Source: Clostridia bacterium (lineage in GTDB: Bacteria; Bacillota_A; Clostridia; Christensenellales; Aristaeellaceae). Taken from it: a stretch of 64,000 bases of DNA. Location of the stretch: NCBI GenBank assembly GCA_017517815.1, contig JAFWYA010000039.1, forward strand, positions 22,050-86,049, in the 5' to 3' direction. Below the pieces are notes generated by a model. That model searched no databases. It was given only the letters and a program-made list of their open reading frames with translations, and was not told the origin of the DNA. A program made the position numbers and the translations under genes. Position 1 is the stretch's first letter, and each line of letters opens with the position of its first letter. Below, piece by piece: positions 33,768 to 42,512 of this stretch.

Positions 33768-34433
33768 TTGCCCCAGAAACACAACCCCCAACCGCAGCCG
33801 CCTGTTGAGCAGCGCCCCGTCGGCGAGGAAGAGACCGAGGTCAGAAAACCGTCCGCCCTCAGGCGCATCCTCACGCGCGTGGGCATGGCGGTGCTGCTCG
33901 TTATTGCGCTGGTGCTTTGCTATGTTTTCCTGCTGCTGGGTGAGCCGGCACAGGATGAGCTGAGCTCCGCCATTGTAGAAGATACCATTCAGATGCCCAT
34001 GAGCCCGCTGGAATCCCCCGGCGAAACCAATGTGCAGGGCCTGGCCGACACCTTCGGCCAGCCGGTGCTTTCCCTGCAAAGCGGCTTGAGTATGATGAAG
34101 GCCCGCATTTACGATACCGCCTTTGAGGGCGGCTATGCCCGCCGCGTCACGCTGACCTATGCCTTGCCGGACGGAACGCAGCTGACGGCCGAAAGCATTC
34201 GCCCCACCAGCGCAGTCACTCTGCTGTCGCTGCCAGGCGCAAAGCTGGATGCCACGTCGCTGTACACGCTGGGCGGACTGAACGCAGCGCGCATGGATAA
34301 TCAAAGCACCATCTGCATCTTTGGCCAAAGCGACACTGCGGTGTACGCCGTGATCGGCCCGGCCGCGCAGGAAAAACAGCTTCTCGACGCCCTGCAGCAG
34401 TCCATGCTGACAGAGCCTTCTGCAAATGACTAA
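33768..34433 (+). CDS. Membrane-anchored protein of unknown function
   Basis: 221 residues from a TTG start (33768), chosen because AAAGGAGG is 8 bases upstream. An N-terminal cytoplasmic Pro/Gln-rich segment (PQKHNPQPQPPVEQRP) precedes one membrane helix (VGMAVLLVIALVLCYVFLLL, about residues 38-58). The outside domain of about 160 residues has beta character (ARRVTLTYALPDGTQLTAE, DTAVYAVIGPAAQ). No family recognised. The genomic pairing with the zinc-ribbon protein is the only functional hint. Confidence 0.7.
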   Translation: MPQKHNPQPQPPVEQRPVGEEETEVRKPSALRRILTRVGMAVLLVIALVLCYVFLLLGEPAQDELSSAIVEDTIQMPMSPLESPGETNVQGLADTFGQPVLSLQSGLSMMKARIYDTAFEGGYARRVTLTYALPDGTQLTAESIRPTSAVTLLSLPGAKLDATSLYTLGGLNAARMDNQSTICIFGQSDTAVYAVIGPAAQEKQLLDALQQSMLTEPSAND

Positions 34434-34456
34434 CCCACAGATACGGAGGAAAAACG

Positions 34457-35917
34457 ATGAGCATCCAGTTTTCCAAGGTGAAAAATGAACAGTTCAAAGA
34501 CGTATGCGCGCTGTATCAGGCTGTGATCGCCGATATGCACAAAAGCGGCCTGAAGCAGTGGGAGTGGGAAGTCTATCCCACCAGCGCCCAGCTGGAAAAG
34601 GACATCAAGGCGGACGTGCTCTACCGCGTGGAGGAGGATGGCAGGCTGATCGGCGCGTTTGTGCTGTGCGATGAGATGGCTGAGGAATACAGCCACATGG
34701 AATGGCACTATGGCGTCAAGCCCGCCACCCTGCACCGCTTCGCCATCCTGCCCGGCGTTTTTGGCAGCGACATGGCCCGCCGCATCCTCACCTTTGTGAA
34801 GGAAGAGGCCCTGCGCCTTGGCTATGACAGCCTGCGCGTGGACATCAGCTGCGAGGACGAAAGCATGCTGCGCTGCTTTGCCTCCGCCATGACCCGCAAG
34901 GTCGGCACCATCCATTTTGAAAACTTCGGCATGGACTACATCTGCTACGAGCTGCCGCTGAGCGCCGAGTGCCCCATGCTGCCCATCCGCATGTATCCCG
35001 CCTACCGTCACGGCGACATGACCCCCTGGGGCGGCGATGCGCTCAGCACCGTCTTTGGCCGCGACATTCCCGACGACCGCACCGGCGAGGCGCTGGAAGT
35101 AAGCGCCATCCCGAAGCTGGAAAGCCGCACTTCCCAGAACGAGACCCTCACCCAGCTCATCGACCGCGAAGGCGCCCGTCTGGTGGGCGACTGCGCCGGT
35201 CAGGAGTTCCCGCTGCTGCTGAAGCTTTTGGCTGCGAAGGAACAGCTCAGCGTGCAGGTGCACCCGGACGATCCCTATGCCCGCGAGCATGAAAACAAGT
35301 TTGGCAAGACCGAAGCCTGGGTCATCCTCAAGGCCGAGGAAAACGCCAGCATCCTCTACGGCATGAAGGATGGCGTGACCATCGAACAGCTTGAAAAGGC
35401 CCTTACCGGCGGCGAGGACGTCGAGGCTCTCATCGAGCGTGTGCCCGTCAAGCCCGGCGATGTGTACTTCATGCCCGCCGGCATGGTGCATGCTATCGGC
35501 GGCGGCATCCTGCTGTATGAGATCCAGCAGTCCAGCGACGTTACCTACCGTCTGTGGGACTACAACCGCACCAATGCCGCCGGCGAAAAGCGCCCGCTGC
35601 ACATCCGTCAGTCGCTGGACGTGATCGATCCTGCACTCAAGGGTCAGCGTGCACAGATGCCTGAAAGCGGCAACAACGAGATCGTCAATCTGCTGGACGT
35701 GCCCGCCTTCCGTCTGGAATGCGCGCTGGTCAACGGCGAGTGCGAGCTTGTGCCCAATCACAGCAGCTTCCGGATGCTTACGGCGCTGTCCAGCCTGCTG
35801 CTGAGCTGGGAGGGCGACGCCATCGCCCTGAACGCCGGCGACACCGTGCTGTTGCCTGCGCTGTGCCCCACCGTCACCCTGATGGGCGTGGGCCGCGCGC
35901 TGATCTCGCGGTGCTAA
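34457..35917 (+). CDS. GNAT acetyltransferase fused to type I mannose-6-phosphate isomerase
   Basis: 486 residues in one frame. Residues 1-165 form a GNAT N-acetyltransferase domain (LYQAVIADMHKSGLKQWEW, the L-H-R-F-A-I-L-P strand, GSDMARRILTFVKEEALRLG). Residues about 175-486 are a full class I phosphomannose isomerase: YRHGDMTPWGGD, zinc ligands in SVQVHPDD, KTEAWVIL and PAGMVHAIGGG, and EIQQSSDVTYRLWDY. The isomerase converts fructose-6-P and mannose-6-P. What the acetyltransferase domain modifies is unknown. There is no stop, start or ribosome site at the junction, so the fusion is real in this sequence. Confidence 0.88.
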   Translation: MSIQFSKVKNEQFKDVCALYQAVIADMHKSGLKQWEWEVYPTSAQLEKDIKADVLYRVEEDGRLIGAFVLCDEMAEEYSHMEWHYGVKPATLHRFAILPGVFGSDMARRILTFVKEEALRLGYDSLRVDISCEDESMLRCFASAMTRKVGTIHFENFGMDYICYELPLSAECPMLPIRMYPAYRHGDMTPWGGDALSTVFGRDIPDDRTGEALEVSAIPKLESRTSQNETLTQLIDREGARLVGDCAGQEFPLLLKLLAAKEQLSVQVHPDDPYAREHENKFGKTEAWVILKAEENASILYGMKDGVTIEQLEKALTGGEDVEALIERVPVKPGDVYFMPAGMVHAIGGGILLYEIQQSSDVTYRLWDYNRTNAAGEKRPLHIRQSLDVIDPALKGQRAQMPESGNNEIVNLLDVPAFRLECALVNGECELVPNHSSFRMLTALSSLLLSWEGDAIALNAGDTVLLPALCPTVTLMGVGRALISRC

Positions 35918-35929
35918 AACAAACCATCC

Positions 35930-35963
35930 GAAGCGATGACAAACCGTCATCGCTTCTTTTTTT
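35930..35963 (+). terminator. Terminator after the GNAT-PMI gene
   Basis: An 11-bp stem (gaagcgatgac / gtcatcgcttc) with loop aaacc, followed by seven T. Confidence 0.93.
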
Positions 35964-36037
35964 GTGTATTTTTCCTGCGCATACGGCAAAAGCTACCTCA
36001 TGGAACTTCCGCATCCTCATTCAAAGGAGAGACAGCC

Positions 36038-37330
36038 ATGAAGAAGCTGCTTATTCTGCTGGCCGTGCTGGCAGCCGCAGGACTGACTGTATTTTTTATC
36101 TCAGCCGGAAGGCAGGACGAGCCTGCGGCCGATGGCCCCGGCGTATATTACCTGAACTTCAAGCCTGAACAAAGCGCGCAGTGGAATGCTGCGGCAAAGG
36201 CTTATACGCGCGCGACCGGCGTGCCGGTCACGGTGGTCACTGCCGCCAGCGGCACCTATGAAGATACTCTGCGTTCCGAAATGGCCAAGAGCGATCCTCC
36301 CACGCTGTTTCAGGTAAACGGCCCGGTCAGCCTGCGTGCATGGCGCAGCAGCTGCCTGGATCTGCGCGACACAGCGCTGTATCAGAACCTCAAAAGCGAC
36401 GACTTCGCGCTGTTTCATAACGGACAGGTGCTGGGCGTGGCCTACGCCATTGAAACCTACGGCATCATCTGTAACAAAACGCTGCTGGCCAAGGCCGGTT
36501 ACAAGCCGGAGGATATCAGCAGTTTTCAGTCGCTTAAAACCATCGCTGAGGACATTCAGGCACGGCGGGAAGAGCTGGGCATTCGCGGGGCCTTTGCCTC
36601 CAGCGGCATGGATCCTTCCTCCGACTGGCGGTTCAAAACGCACCTGGCCAATCTGCCCATCTACTGGGAATACCGCATGAAGGGCATTTCCGACTCCGCC
36701 GCCATCGAGGGAACCTATCTGGACGGCTACAAACGCATCTGGGACGTGTACCTGCAAAACAGCACCTGCGAGCCCGCTGTGATCGGCGCACGTACCGGCG
36801 AGGATGCAGCCTCCGAATTCGCGCTTGGCGAGGCCGTGTTTTACCAGAATGGCACATGGGCCTATCAGGACGTGACGGCAGAGGGCCTGACGGATGACGA
36901 CCTGACGATGATCCCCATCTATATCGGCGTGCCGGGGGAGGACGATCAGGGCCTGTGCACAGGTTCGGAGAATTACTGGTGCATCAACAAAAACGCCGCC
37001 CCGGAAAACGTCGAGGCGACAAAGCAGTTTGTGCAGTGGCTGGTGACCGATCCCGAAGGGCAGCGCATTCTCACTGAGGATATGGGCTTTGTAACGCCCT
37101 TTTCCAACTTTGACAGCGTACCGCAAAACGCGCTGCAGCGTGCAGCAGCAGCCGACCTTGCCTCCGGCCTCGAGCCTGTGGGCTGGGCTTTTACCACCAT
37201 TCCCTCTGATAACTGGAAAAACCTGCTTGGCGCGGCGCTTTTGGAATACGCGCAGGGCACCGGCACATGGGACGCCGTGGAAAAAACCTTTGTGGACGGC
37301 TGGCGCGCCGAGGCCGAAGCTGCTGTATAA
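36038..37330 (+). CDS. Sugar ABC transporter substrate-binding protein
   Basis: A 430-residue family 1 extracellular binding protein. An N-terminal hydrophobic segment (residues 4-22) ends ISAGRQ; no lipobox Cys is present, so it is either cleaved by signal peptidase I or stays as a signal anchor. Binding-protein features include SGTYEDTLRSEMAKSDPPTLF, YAIETYGIICNKTLL and SENYWCINKNA. It is followed by two CUT1 permease genes but no ATPase gene, implying a shared MsmX-type ATPase elsewhere. Substrate likely an oligosaccharide. AAAGGAGAG lies 7 bases before the ATG. Confidence 0.9.
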   Translation: MKKLLILLAVLAAAGLTVFFISAGRQDEPAADGPGVYYLNFKPEQSAQWNAAAKAYTRATGVPVTVVTAASGTYEDTLRSEMAKSDPPTLFQVNGPVSLRAWRSSCLDLRDTALYQNLKSDDFALFHNGQVLGVAYAIETYGIICNKTLLAKAGYKPEDISSFQSLKTIAEDIQARREELGIRGAFASSGMDPSSDWRFKTHLANLPIYWEYRMKGISDSAAIEGTYLDGYKRIWDVYLQNSTCEPAVIGARTGEDAASEFALGEAVFYQNGTWAYQDVTAEGLTDDDLTMIPIYIGVPGEDDQGLCTGSENYWCINKNAAPENVEATKQFVQWLVTDPEGQRILTEDMGFVTPFSNFDSVPQNALQRAAAADLASGLEPVGWAFTTIPSDNWKNLLGAALLEYAQGTGTWDAVEKTFVDGWRAEAEAAV

Positions 37331-37351
37331 ACCATTGGAAAGGAGCCGTTC

Positions 37352-38200
37352 ATGGAACGAGCGGTCAAAAAATACTGGCCTGTTTTTGTGCTGCCCACGA
37401 TGCTGGCCTGCCTGATCGGGTTTATCATCCCATTTGTGATGGGGCTGTACCTGAGCTTTTGCAGCTTCACCACCCTGTCGGACGCCGTGTTCACAGGCTT
37501 TGACAACTACATACGCGCTTTTGCCGATACCTCCGACAGCTTTGTGCATGCGCTGTGGTACACTGCGCTGTTTGCCTTTCTTTCCACGGCGCTGATCAAT
37601 GGGCTGGCCATTCTTGTGGCTCTGGCACTGGTCAGGCCGTTTCGCGGGGTCAACGCCTTTCGCACGGTATTTTTCATGCCCAATCTCATTGGCGGCATCG
37701 TGCTGGGCTGGCTGTGGCAGGTGATTTTAAACGGCATTCTCTCGCGCTGGGGGCTTACGCTGGTCAGCAGTGAATGGTACGGCTTCTGGGGGCTGATCGT
37801 GGTCACGCTGTGGCAGCAGATGGGCTACATGATGATCATCTACATTTCCGGCCTGCAGGCAATTCCCCATGAGCAGCTGGAAGCCGCCGCCATCGACGGT
37901 GCGACGGCGCTGCAGACCTTCTGGCACGTCAAGCTGCCCATGCTGATGCCGTCGATCACCATCTGCCTGTTTCTGACGCTGACCAACGGTTTTAAGCTGT
38001 TTGACCAGAACCTTGCGCTCACAGCAGGCATGCCATCGAACCGCTCGCAGCTTTTGGCGCTGAACATCTACTCCACCTTTTACGGACGCACAGGCTGGGC
38101 AGGCGCAGGGCAGGCCAAGGCAGTGGTGTTTTGCGCCATTGTGGTGGTCATCGCCATGCTGCAGCTGAAATGGACCAGAAACCGGGAGGTGCAGCAATGA
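37352..38200 (+). CDS. Sugar ABC transporter permease (MalF/UgpA type)
   Basis: 282 residues with six membrane helices. The EAA loop is EAAAIDGATALQTFWHVKLP, which contacts the ATPase. FRTVFFMPNLIGGIVLGWLW is typical of CUT1 permeases. It lies 21 bases after the binding-protein gene (AAAGGAG upstream) and overlaps the next permease gene by 4 bases. Confidence 0.93.
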   Translation: MERAVKKYWPVFVLPTMLACLIGFIIPFVMGLYLSFCSFTTLSDAVFTGFDNYIRAFADTSDSFVHALWYTALFAFLSTALINGLAILVALALVRPFRGVNAFRTVFFMPNLIGGIVLGWLWQVILNGILSRWGLTLVSSEWYGFWGLIVVTLWQQMGYMMIIYISGLQAIPHEQLEAAAIDGATALQTFWHVKLPMLMPSITICLFLTLTNGFKLFDQNLALTAGMPSNRSQLLALNIYSTFYGRTGWAGAGQAKAVVFCAIVVVIAMLQLKWTRNREVQQ

Positions 38201-39027
38201 AACGCATGCAAAGCGCCCTTTGGACGGCGCTGTTTACGGTGCTGTCAGCACTGTATTTGTGGCCGCTGGGCGTGGTGGCGCTCAACAGCTTCAAAAAGAA
38301 AGCCTACATCAGCCGCGCGCCGTTTGCGCTGCCTACCGCGCGCACATGGGCCGGATTTGTCAACTATACAACGGGACTGGAACTGACGAATTTTGCACAG
38401 TCGGCAGCGTACAGCCTGATCATCACCGTGCTGTCGGTGGGGCTGATCCTGCTTTGCACGTCGATGTGTGCATGGTACATCAGCCGTGTACAGACCCATG
38501 CAACGCATGGGGTTTATCTGCTGTGCGTGTTTTCGATGGTGGTGCCGTTTCAGATGGTGATGTTCACCCTGTCCAAAGTGGCGAACCTGCTGCAGCTCAA
38601 CACGCCGTTCACCCTGCCGGTGATCTATCTGGGATTTGGCGCAGGGCTGGCGGTGTTCATGTTTACAGGCTACATGCGATCGGTGCCGGTAGCGATCGAG
38701 GAATCCGCCATGATCGACGGCTGCGGGCCGCTGCGCATTTTCTTTGGCGTGGTTGCGCCCATCCTGCAGCCGGTGATGGTATCCACCGGCATTCTGGAAA
38801 CCATGTGGATCTGGAACGACTATCTGCTGCCCTACCTGATTCTGGATTTGAAGCGCTACCGCACCATCCCCATTGCGGTGCAGTACCTGCGCGGGGGCTA
38901 TGGCAGCGTGGACATGGGCGCGATGATGGCCATGCTTGTGCTGGCCATTGTGCCCATTGTGGTGCTGTATCTATTTTGTCAGAAATACATCGTAAGCGGC
39001 GTGGTCGCCGGTGCGGTGAAAGGCTAA
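38197..39027 (+). CDS. Sugar ABC transporter permease (MalG/UgpE type)
   Basis: 276 residues with six membrane helices and the EAA loop IEESAMIDGCGPLRIFFGVV. It closes with the family's YIVSGVVAGAVKG end. The ATG at 38197 overlaps the previous stop as ATGA, with GGGAGG upstream. It forms the heteromeric channel with the preceding permease. A bidirectional terminator follows. Confidence 0.93.
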   Translation: MKRMQSALWTALFTVLSALYLWPLGVVALNSFKKKAYISRAPFALPTARTWAGFVNYTTGLELTNFAQSAAYSLIITVLSVGLILLCTSMCAWYISRVQTHATHGVYLLCVFSMVVPFQMVMFTLSKVANLLQLNTPFTLPVIYLGFGAGLAVFMFTGYMRSVPVAIEESAMIDGCGPLRIFFGVVAPILQPVMVSTGILETMWIWNDYLLPYLILDLKRYRTIPIAVQYLRGGYGSVDMGAMMAMLVLAIVPIVVLYLFCQKYIVSGVVAGAVKG

Positions 39028-39084
39028 CCGGCTGCTTCGAACAGAGCGCGGGCAAACGAAATCCGTCCCGCGCATTTCCCAAAC

Positions 39085-39113
39085 AAAAAACGGCGCATAA
39101 CGCGCCGTTTTTT
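39085..39113. terminator. Bidirectional terminator between convergent sugar operons
   Basis: A 10-bp stem (aaaacggcgc / gcgccgtttt) with loop ataac and T runs on both strands. Confidence 0.92.
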
Positions 39114-39117
39114 GCTG

Positions 39118-42100
39118 TTACTTTTCAAACCGGAACCCTCTGAAATCAAACTGCGAACCCGGCAGGAACACGAAGGTGACCGTGCAGTTTCCACCCGGAG
39201 TCTGGATGCGGAAGCGCTGGGGACCGCTGCCTCTGCGGAAGTCGGCGATCTCATTGACCTCTGCGCCGTCCGCATTCTGAATGCGGATGGTGATGGGGTT
39301 GTTGTCAAGCGCCGTCGCACCGTCGATGACCAGCTGCGCCTGCGCAGCATCACCAAAATCCATGCGTTCAAACACCAGCGACACATTGTTGCCGATGTTT
39401 TCGATACCCTCCTCCGTGCGGGTGAAGCTGTCGCCGTACACCAGATCCGCGTCCAGCGCACGCTGCGGCAGCCATGCGCGGCTCTGACGGGTGAAGCTGA
39501 AGCCGCGCAGGTGGATCTTCTTTTCCATAGCGAAGCTGATGGTTTGAATCCCTGTGAGCCTTTTGGGCAGCCGGTAGGTTTCCGGCTGGTACACATTCCA
39601 CTTGGACGGCTTCTGATACGGCAGCTTTGCGATCAGCTCGCCGCCTTCATCGGGATTGCCCAGATACATTTCCAGCTCGTAGAAATTACTGTCCAGCGCG
39701 AAGATGGGCAGGGTGATCTCGTCCGAACCGTCGGGCCCGAAGTCGACCCGTTCAAAACCTGCCATGCTGCGGCCGTCGCGGGCAAAGGCGATGCCCTTGT
39801 CGTTGCCGGGGCTGATCTCGCCGGAGGAAAAGTCATACAGGCCGGCGGTCACAAAGTCATAAGGATCGCGGTTGGGCGTGCCCAGGCCCGTCATGGTGAC
39901 CTCCATGTGCGACAGGATGCGCGGGTGATCAGCCCCGTTGGCGCACATGGCGCGCAGGTAGTTCACGCCGTCGCCCGCAGCGCGCACGATGACGCGGTCG
40001 TCCTGTACCTCCAGCTGTGCGCAGCCGTCGGCAATGGTGGCGGCGTTGGTGATCTGCCACTGGATGGGCTGAGGCATGGCGTCCTCAGGCAGGCAGCGCC
40101 AGCGGAAGGCGACCTCGCGATGGTCGGCGTTCAGTTTCGTGCTGTCTTCGGGCAACAGCTCGATGCGGCGCACATGGTGCGGCTGCTCCACATGCGTATC
40201 CGGGCAGGACTGACGAGCGCCCACGCCCTCTTTCACCTCTGCGGCTTCGGCTTTCAGCACCAGCTCGGCGTTTTCCAGTCCGGGGCTGGTGACCTTTACA
40301 CAGATTTCCCCCGCCTGTGTCAGCGTGCCGATCATGGCCAGCAGCCTGCCGCCAAACAGTCTCATGCTGGTGCCGCGGTACTGGTCGGTCTCGCTGGCGT
40401 CGCCGTTGTCCAGACCCATCAGCACGCCGCAGCCGCTGACTGTGACCTGCATGCGGTCAATGGCGTTTTCGACAGGATGACCGTTTTCATCCACCGTGGA
40501 GATCTCCACAAAGGCCATGTCGCGCCCGTCGGCTTTGAGCACCGTCTGCTCCGCCTTCAGCACAATGCGTCGGCTGTCGCCGAAGGAATGACGTTCAGCC
40601 TCAGCAATTGGCTGACCATCCGCATCATAGGCCACTGCGCGCAGCACGCCTGCCTCATACGGAACGCGCCAGCGGGGCAGGCAGCCCTCCGCCGTGCGTG
40701 TCACAGCCTTGCATCCCAGCGAACGGCCGTTCAAAAACAACTCGCAGGCAGCCCCGTTGGTCATGACATTGACGTCGATCAGCTGGCCGGGATTCCAGTC
40801 CCAATGCACACCGATATGCGCCATGGGCGCAGCAGTCCACATGGACTGGAACAGATAGTACAGATCCTTGGGGAAGCAGGCGGTATCGGCATAGCCGAAA
40901 TAGCTGCCGCGCGTGTGGTAGGGCGTGGGTTCGCCGATGTAGTCGATGCCGCTCCACAAAAACTGGCCCATTGAATACGGCGTGTTCAGGTCGTCCACGA
41001 TCAGCCTGCAGATGTCCTTGGTGCCCCAGCTGGTCAGGCTGTTGCCCAGCGCCGAGCACTGCAGATCAACGTCGGACAGAATGGGCGTATCAGCCGGGAA
41101 ATGATACACCCCGCGGCTGGACACCAGCGACGCCGTTTCACTGCCGTAGATGACCCAGTCCGGGTACTTGGCGTGATGCGACTCATACAGCTTTTCGGCG
41201 TAGTTGTAGCCGCCGTTTTTGATCACATCCACACAGCGCTGTGCGCCCTCCCACGGCATATAGTTCAGCCCCAGCGTCACCGCACCGTTATGCGCCGGAT
41301 CGTGCTGATACACCTGCTGCGCAAGCCTGTGCGTGACCTCCGGGCCGTCGGCGTCGACATGCGTGTCAAGGATCTCATTGCCGATGGACCACAGGATAAG
41401 CGAGGGATGATTGCGGTCGCGCCGCACCCAGCTGGCAATGTCCATTTCCTCGCATTCTTCAAAGAAACGGGCATAATCATAGGTGTTTTTGCTGTGCCGC
41501 CACATATCGAAGGCTTCGTTCATGACCAGAATGCCCATTTCGTCGCACAGATCCAGCACCTGACGGGCAGGCGGATTATGTGCCGTACGCAGAGCGTTTG
41601 CGCCCATCTGCTGCATCACGCGCAGCTGACGGCGGGCGGCGGGCTCGTGGAAGGCGGCGCCCAGCGCGCCAAGATCATGATGCAGGCACACGCCATGCAC
41701 CTTGACCGGCTCATCATTGACAAACAGACCGGCGTCCGGCGTGAAACGCACCGTGCGCAGACCTACGCGCTGGCGCACCGTATGTTCCCCCACCGCCGTT
41801 TCCAGCGTATACAGGTAGGGCGTTTGACAGCTCCACGGCTTTGCATCGGGAACCTGCAGCGCACACTGTGCGCCCTTGCCCTGCGCCGCCATGCAGCCCT
41901 GCGCATCAAACAGACGGTGCGTCACCTCGCCGCTGCCGCACACCTCAGCGGATACATGCAGCATCCAGCCATCCGCCGTATGCTCGCTGTACACATAAAC
42001 GCCGTCGGGCACGATGTGAGTCTGCGGCAGCGTATGCAGCGTGACGTCACGGTAGATGCCTGCGCCAGAATACCAGCGCGAGCAGGGGCTCACAAAGCGC

Positions 42101-42441
42101 ACATGCACCATGATCTCATTTTCGCCATCATACAAAAAAGGCGTAAGGTCGGCGTCAAAGGCGGTATAGCCATAGCGGTGGCTGCATGCCTTCTGACCGT
42201 TGACCAGCACGTCGCAGTTCATATACACGCCGTCAAAGCGCAGCACGCGCTTATATCCATCCGCAGCTTTGTCCACACGCAGCATGCGGCGGTACCAGCC
42301 GTCGCTGCATTCATACAGGTTTTCCGCCTGACCGATCAGCCAGTCATGCGGCAGGCACACCGGTGCAAAATCCGTTTCGTCAGGGATGCATTCATTGGCC
42401 GTTTTGGCAAACAGCCAGCCGTCGTTGAACAGTCTTTCCAC
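39118..42441 (-). CDS. Glycoside hydrolase family 2 protein (beta-galactosidase-like)
   Basis: 1107 residues, no signal peptide. The order is a sugar-binding jelly roll (1-140; WYRRMLRV, GAGIYRDV), an Ig-like domain, and a TIM barrel with acid/base Glu356 in LWSIGNEILD and nucleophile Glu435 in IYGSETAS. The barrel also has KVHGVCLHHDLGALG and RTAHNPP. Two further beta-domains and a C-terminal galactose-binding-like region (about 930-1107) follow. Beta-galactosidase is likeliest, but GH2 also includes glucuronidases and mannosidases. GTG at 42441 has GGAGG 8 bases upstream. It is the last gene of the Lpl-type transporter operon. Confidence 0.9.
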   Translation of the reverse strand: MERLFNDGWLFAKTANECIPDETDFAPVCLPHDWLIGQAENLYECSDGWYRRMLRVDKAADGYKRVLRFDGVYMNCDVLVNGQKACSHRYGYTAFDADLTPFLYDGENEIMVHVRFVSPCSRWYSGAGIYRDVTLHTLPQTHIVPDGVYVYSEHTADGWMLHVSAEVCGSGEVTHRLFDAQGCMAAQGKGAQCALQVPDAKPWSCQTPYLYTLETAVGEHTVRQRVGLRTVRFTPDAGLFVNDEPVKVHGVCLHHDLGALGAAFHEPAARRQLRVMQQMGANALRTAHNPPARQVLDLCDEMGILVMNEAFDMWRHSKNTYDYARFFEECEEMDIASWVRRDRNHPSLILWSIGNEILDTHVDADGPEVTHRLAQQVYQHDPAHNGAVTLGLNYMPWEGAQRCVDVIKNGGYNYAEKLYESHHAKYPDWVIYGSETASLVSSRGVYHFPADTPILSDVDLQCSALGNSLTSWGTKDICRLIVDDLNTPYSMGQFLWSGIDYIGEPTPYHTRGSYFGYADTACFPKDLYYLFQSMWTAAPMAHIGVHWDWNPGQLIDVNVMTNGAACELFLNGRSLGCKAVTRTAEGCLPRWRVPYEAGVLRAVAYDADGQPIAEAERHSFGDSRRIVLKAEQTVLKADGRDMAFVEISTVDENGHPVENAIDRMQVTVSGCGVLMGLDNGDASETDQYRGTSMRLFGGRLLAMIGTLTQAGEICVKVTSPGLENAELVLKAEAAEVKEGVGARQSCPDTHVEQPHHVRRIELLPEDSTKLNADHREVAFRWRCLPEDAMPQPIQWQITNAATIADGCAQLEVQDDRVIVRAAGDGVNYLRAMCANGADHPRILSHMEVTMTGLGTPNRDPYDFVTAGLYDFSSGEISPGNDKGIAFARDGRSMAGFERVDFGPDGSDEITLPIFALDSNFYELEMYLGNPDEGGELIAKLPYQKPSKWNVYQPETYRLPKRLTGIQTISFAMEKKIHLRGFSFTRQSRAWLPQRALDADLVYGDSFTRTEEGIENIGNNVSLVFERMDFGDAAQAQLVIDGATALDNNPITIRIQNADGAEVNEIADFRRGSGPQRFRIQTPGGNCTVTFVFLPGSQFDFRGFRFEK

Positions 42442-42512
42442 AGTGCATACCTCCGCTTTTGAAAAGGGGAAGCGCCGAAGCGCTTCCCCCAATGAAATTT
42501 TTCGCCGGTTAA

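Noticed and set aside
39112..42462. Long plus-strand frames across the GH2 gene (620 and 453 codons)
   Set aside because: Shadows of GH2 on the opposite strand; no family similarity and no ribosome sites.
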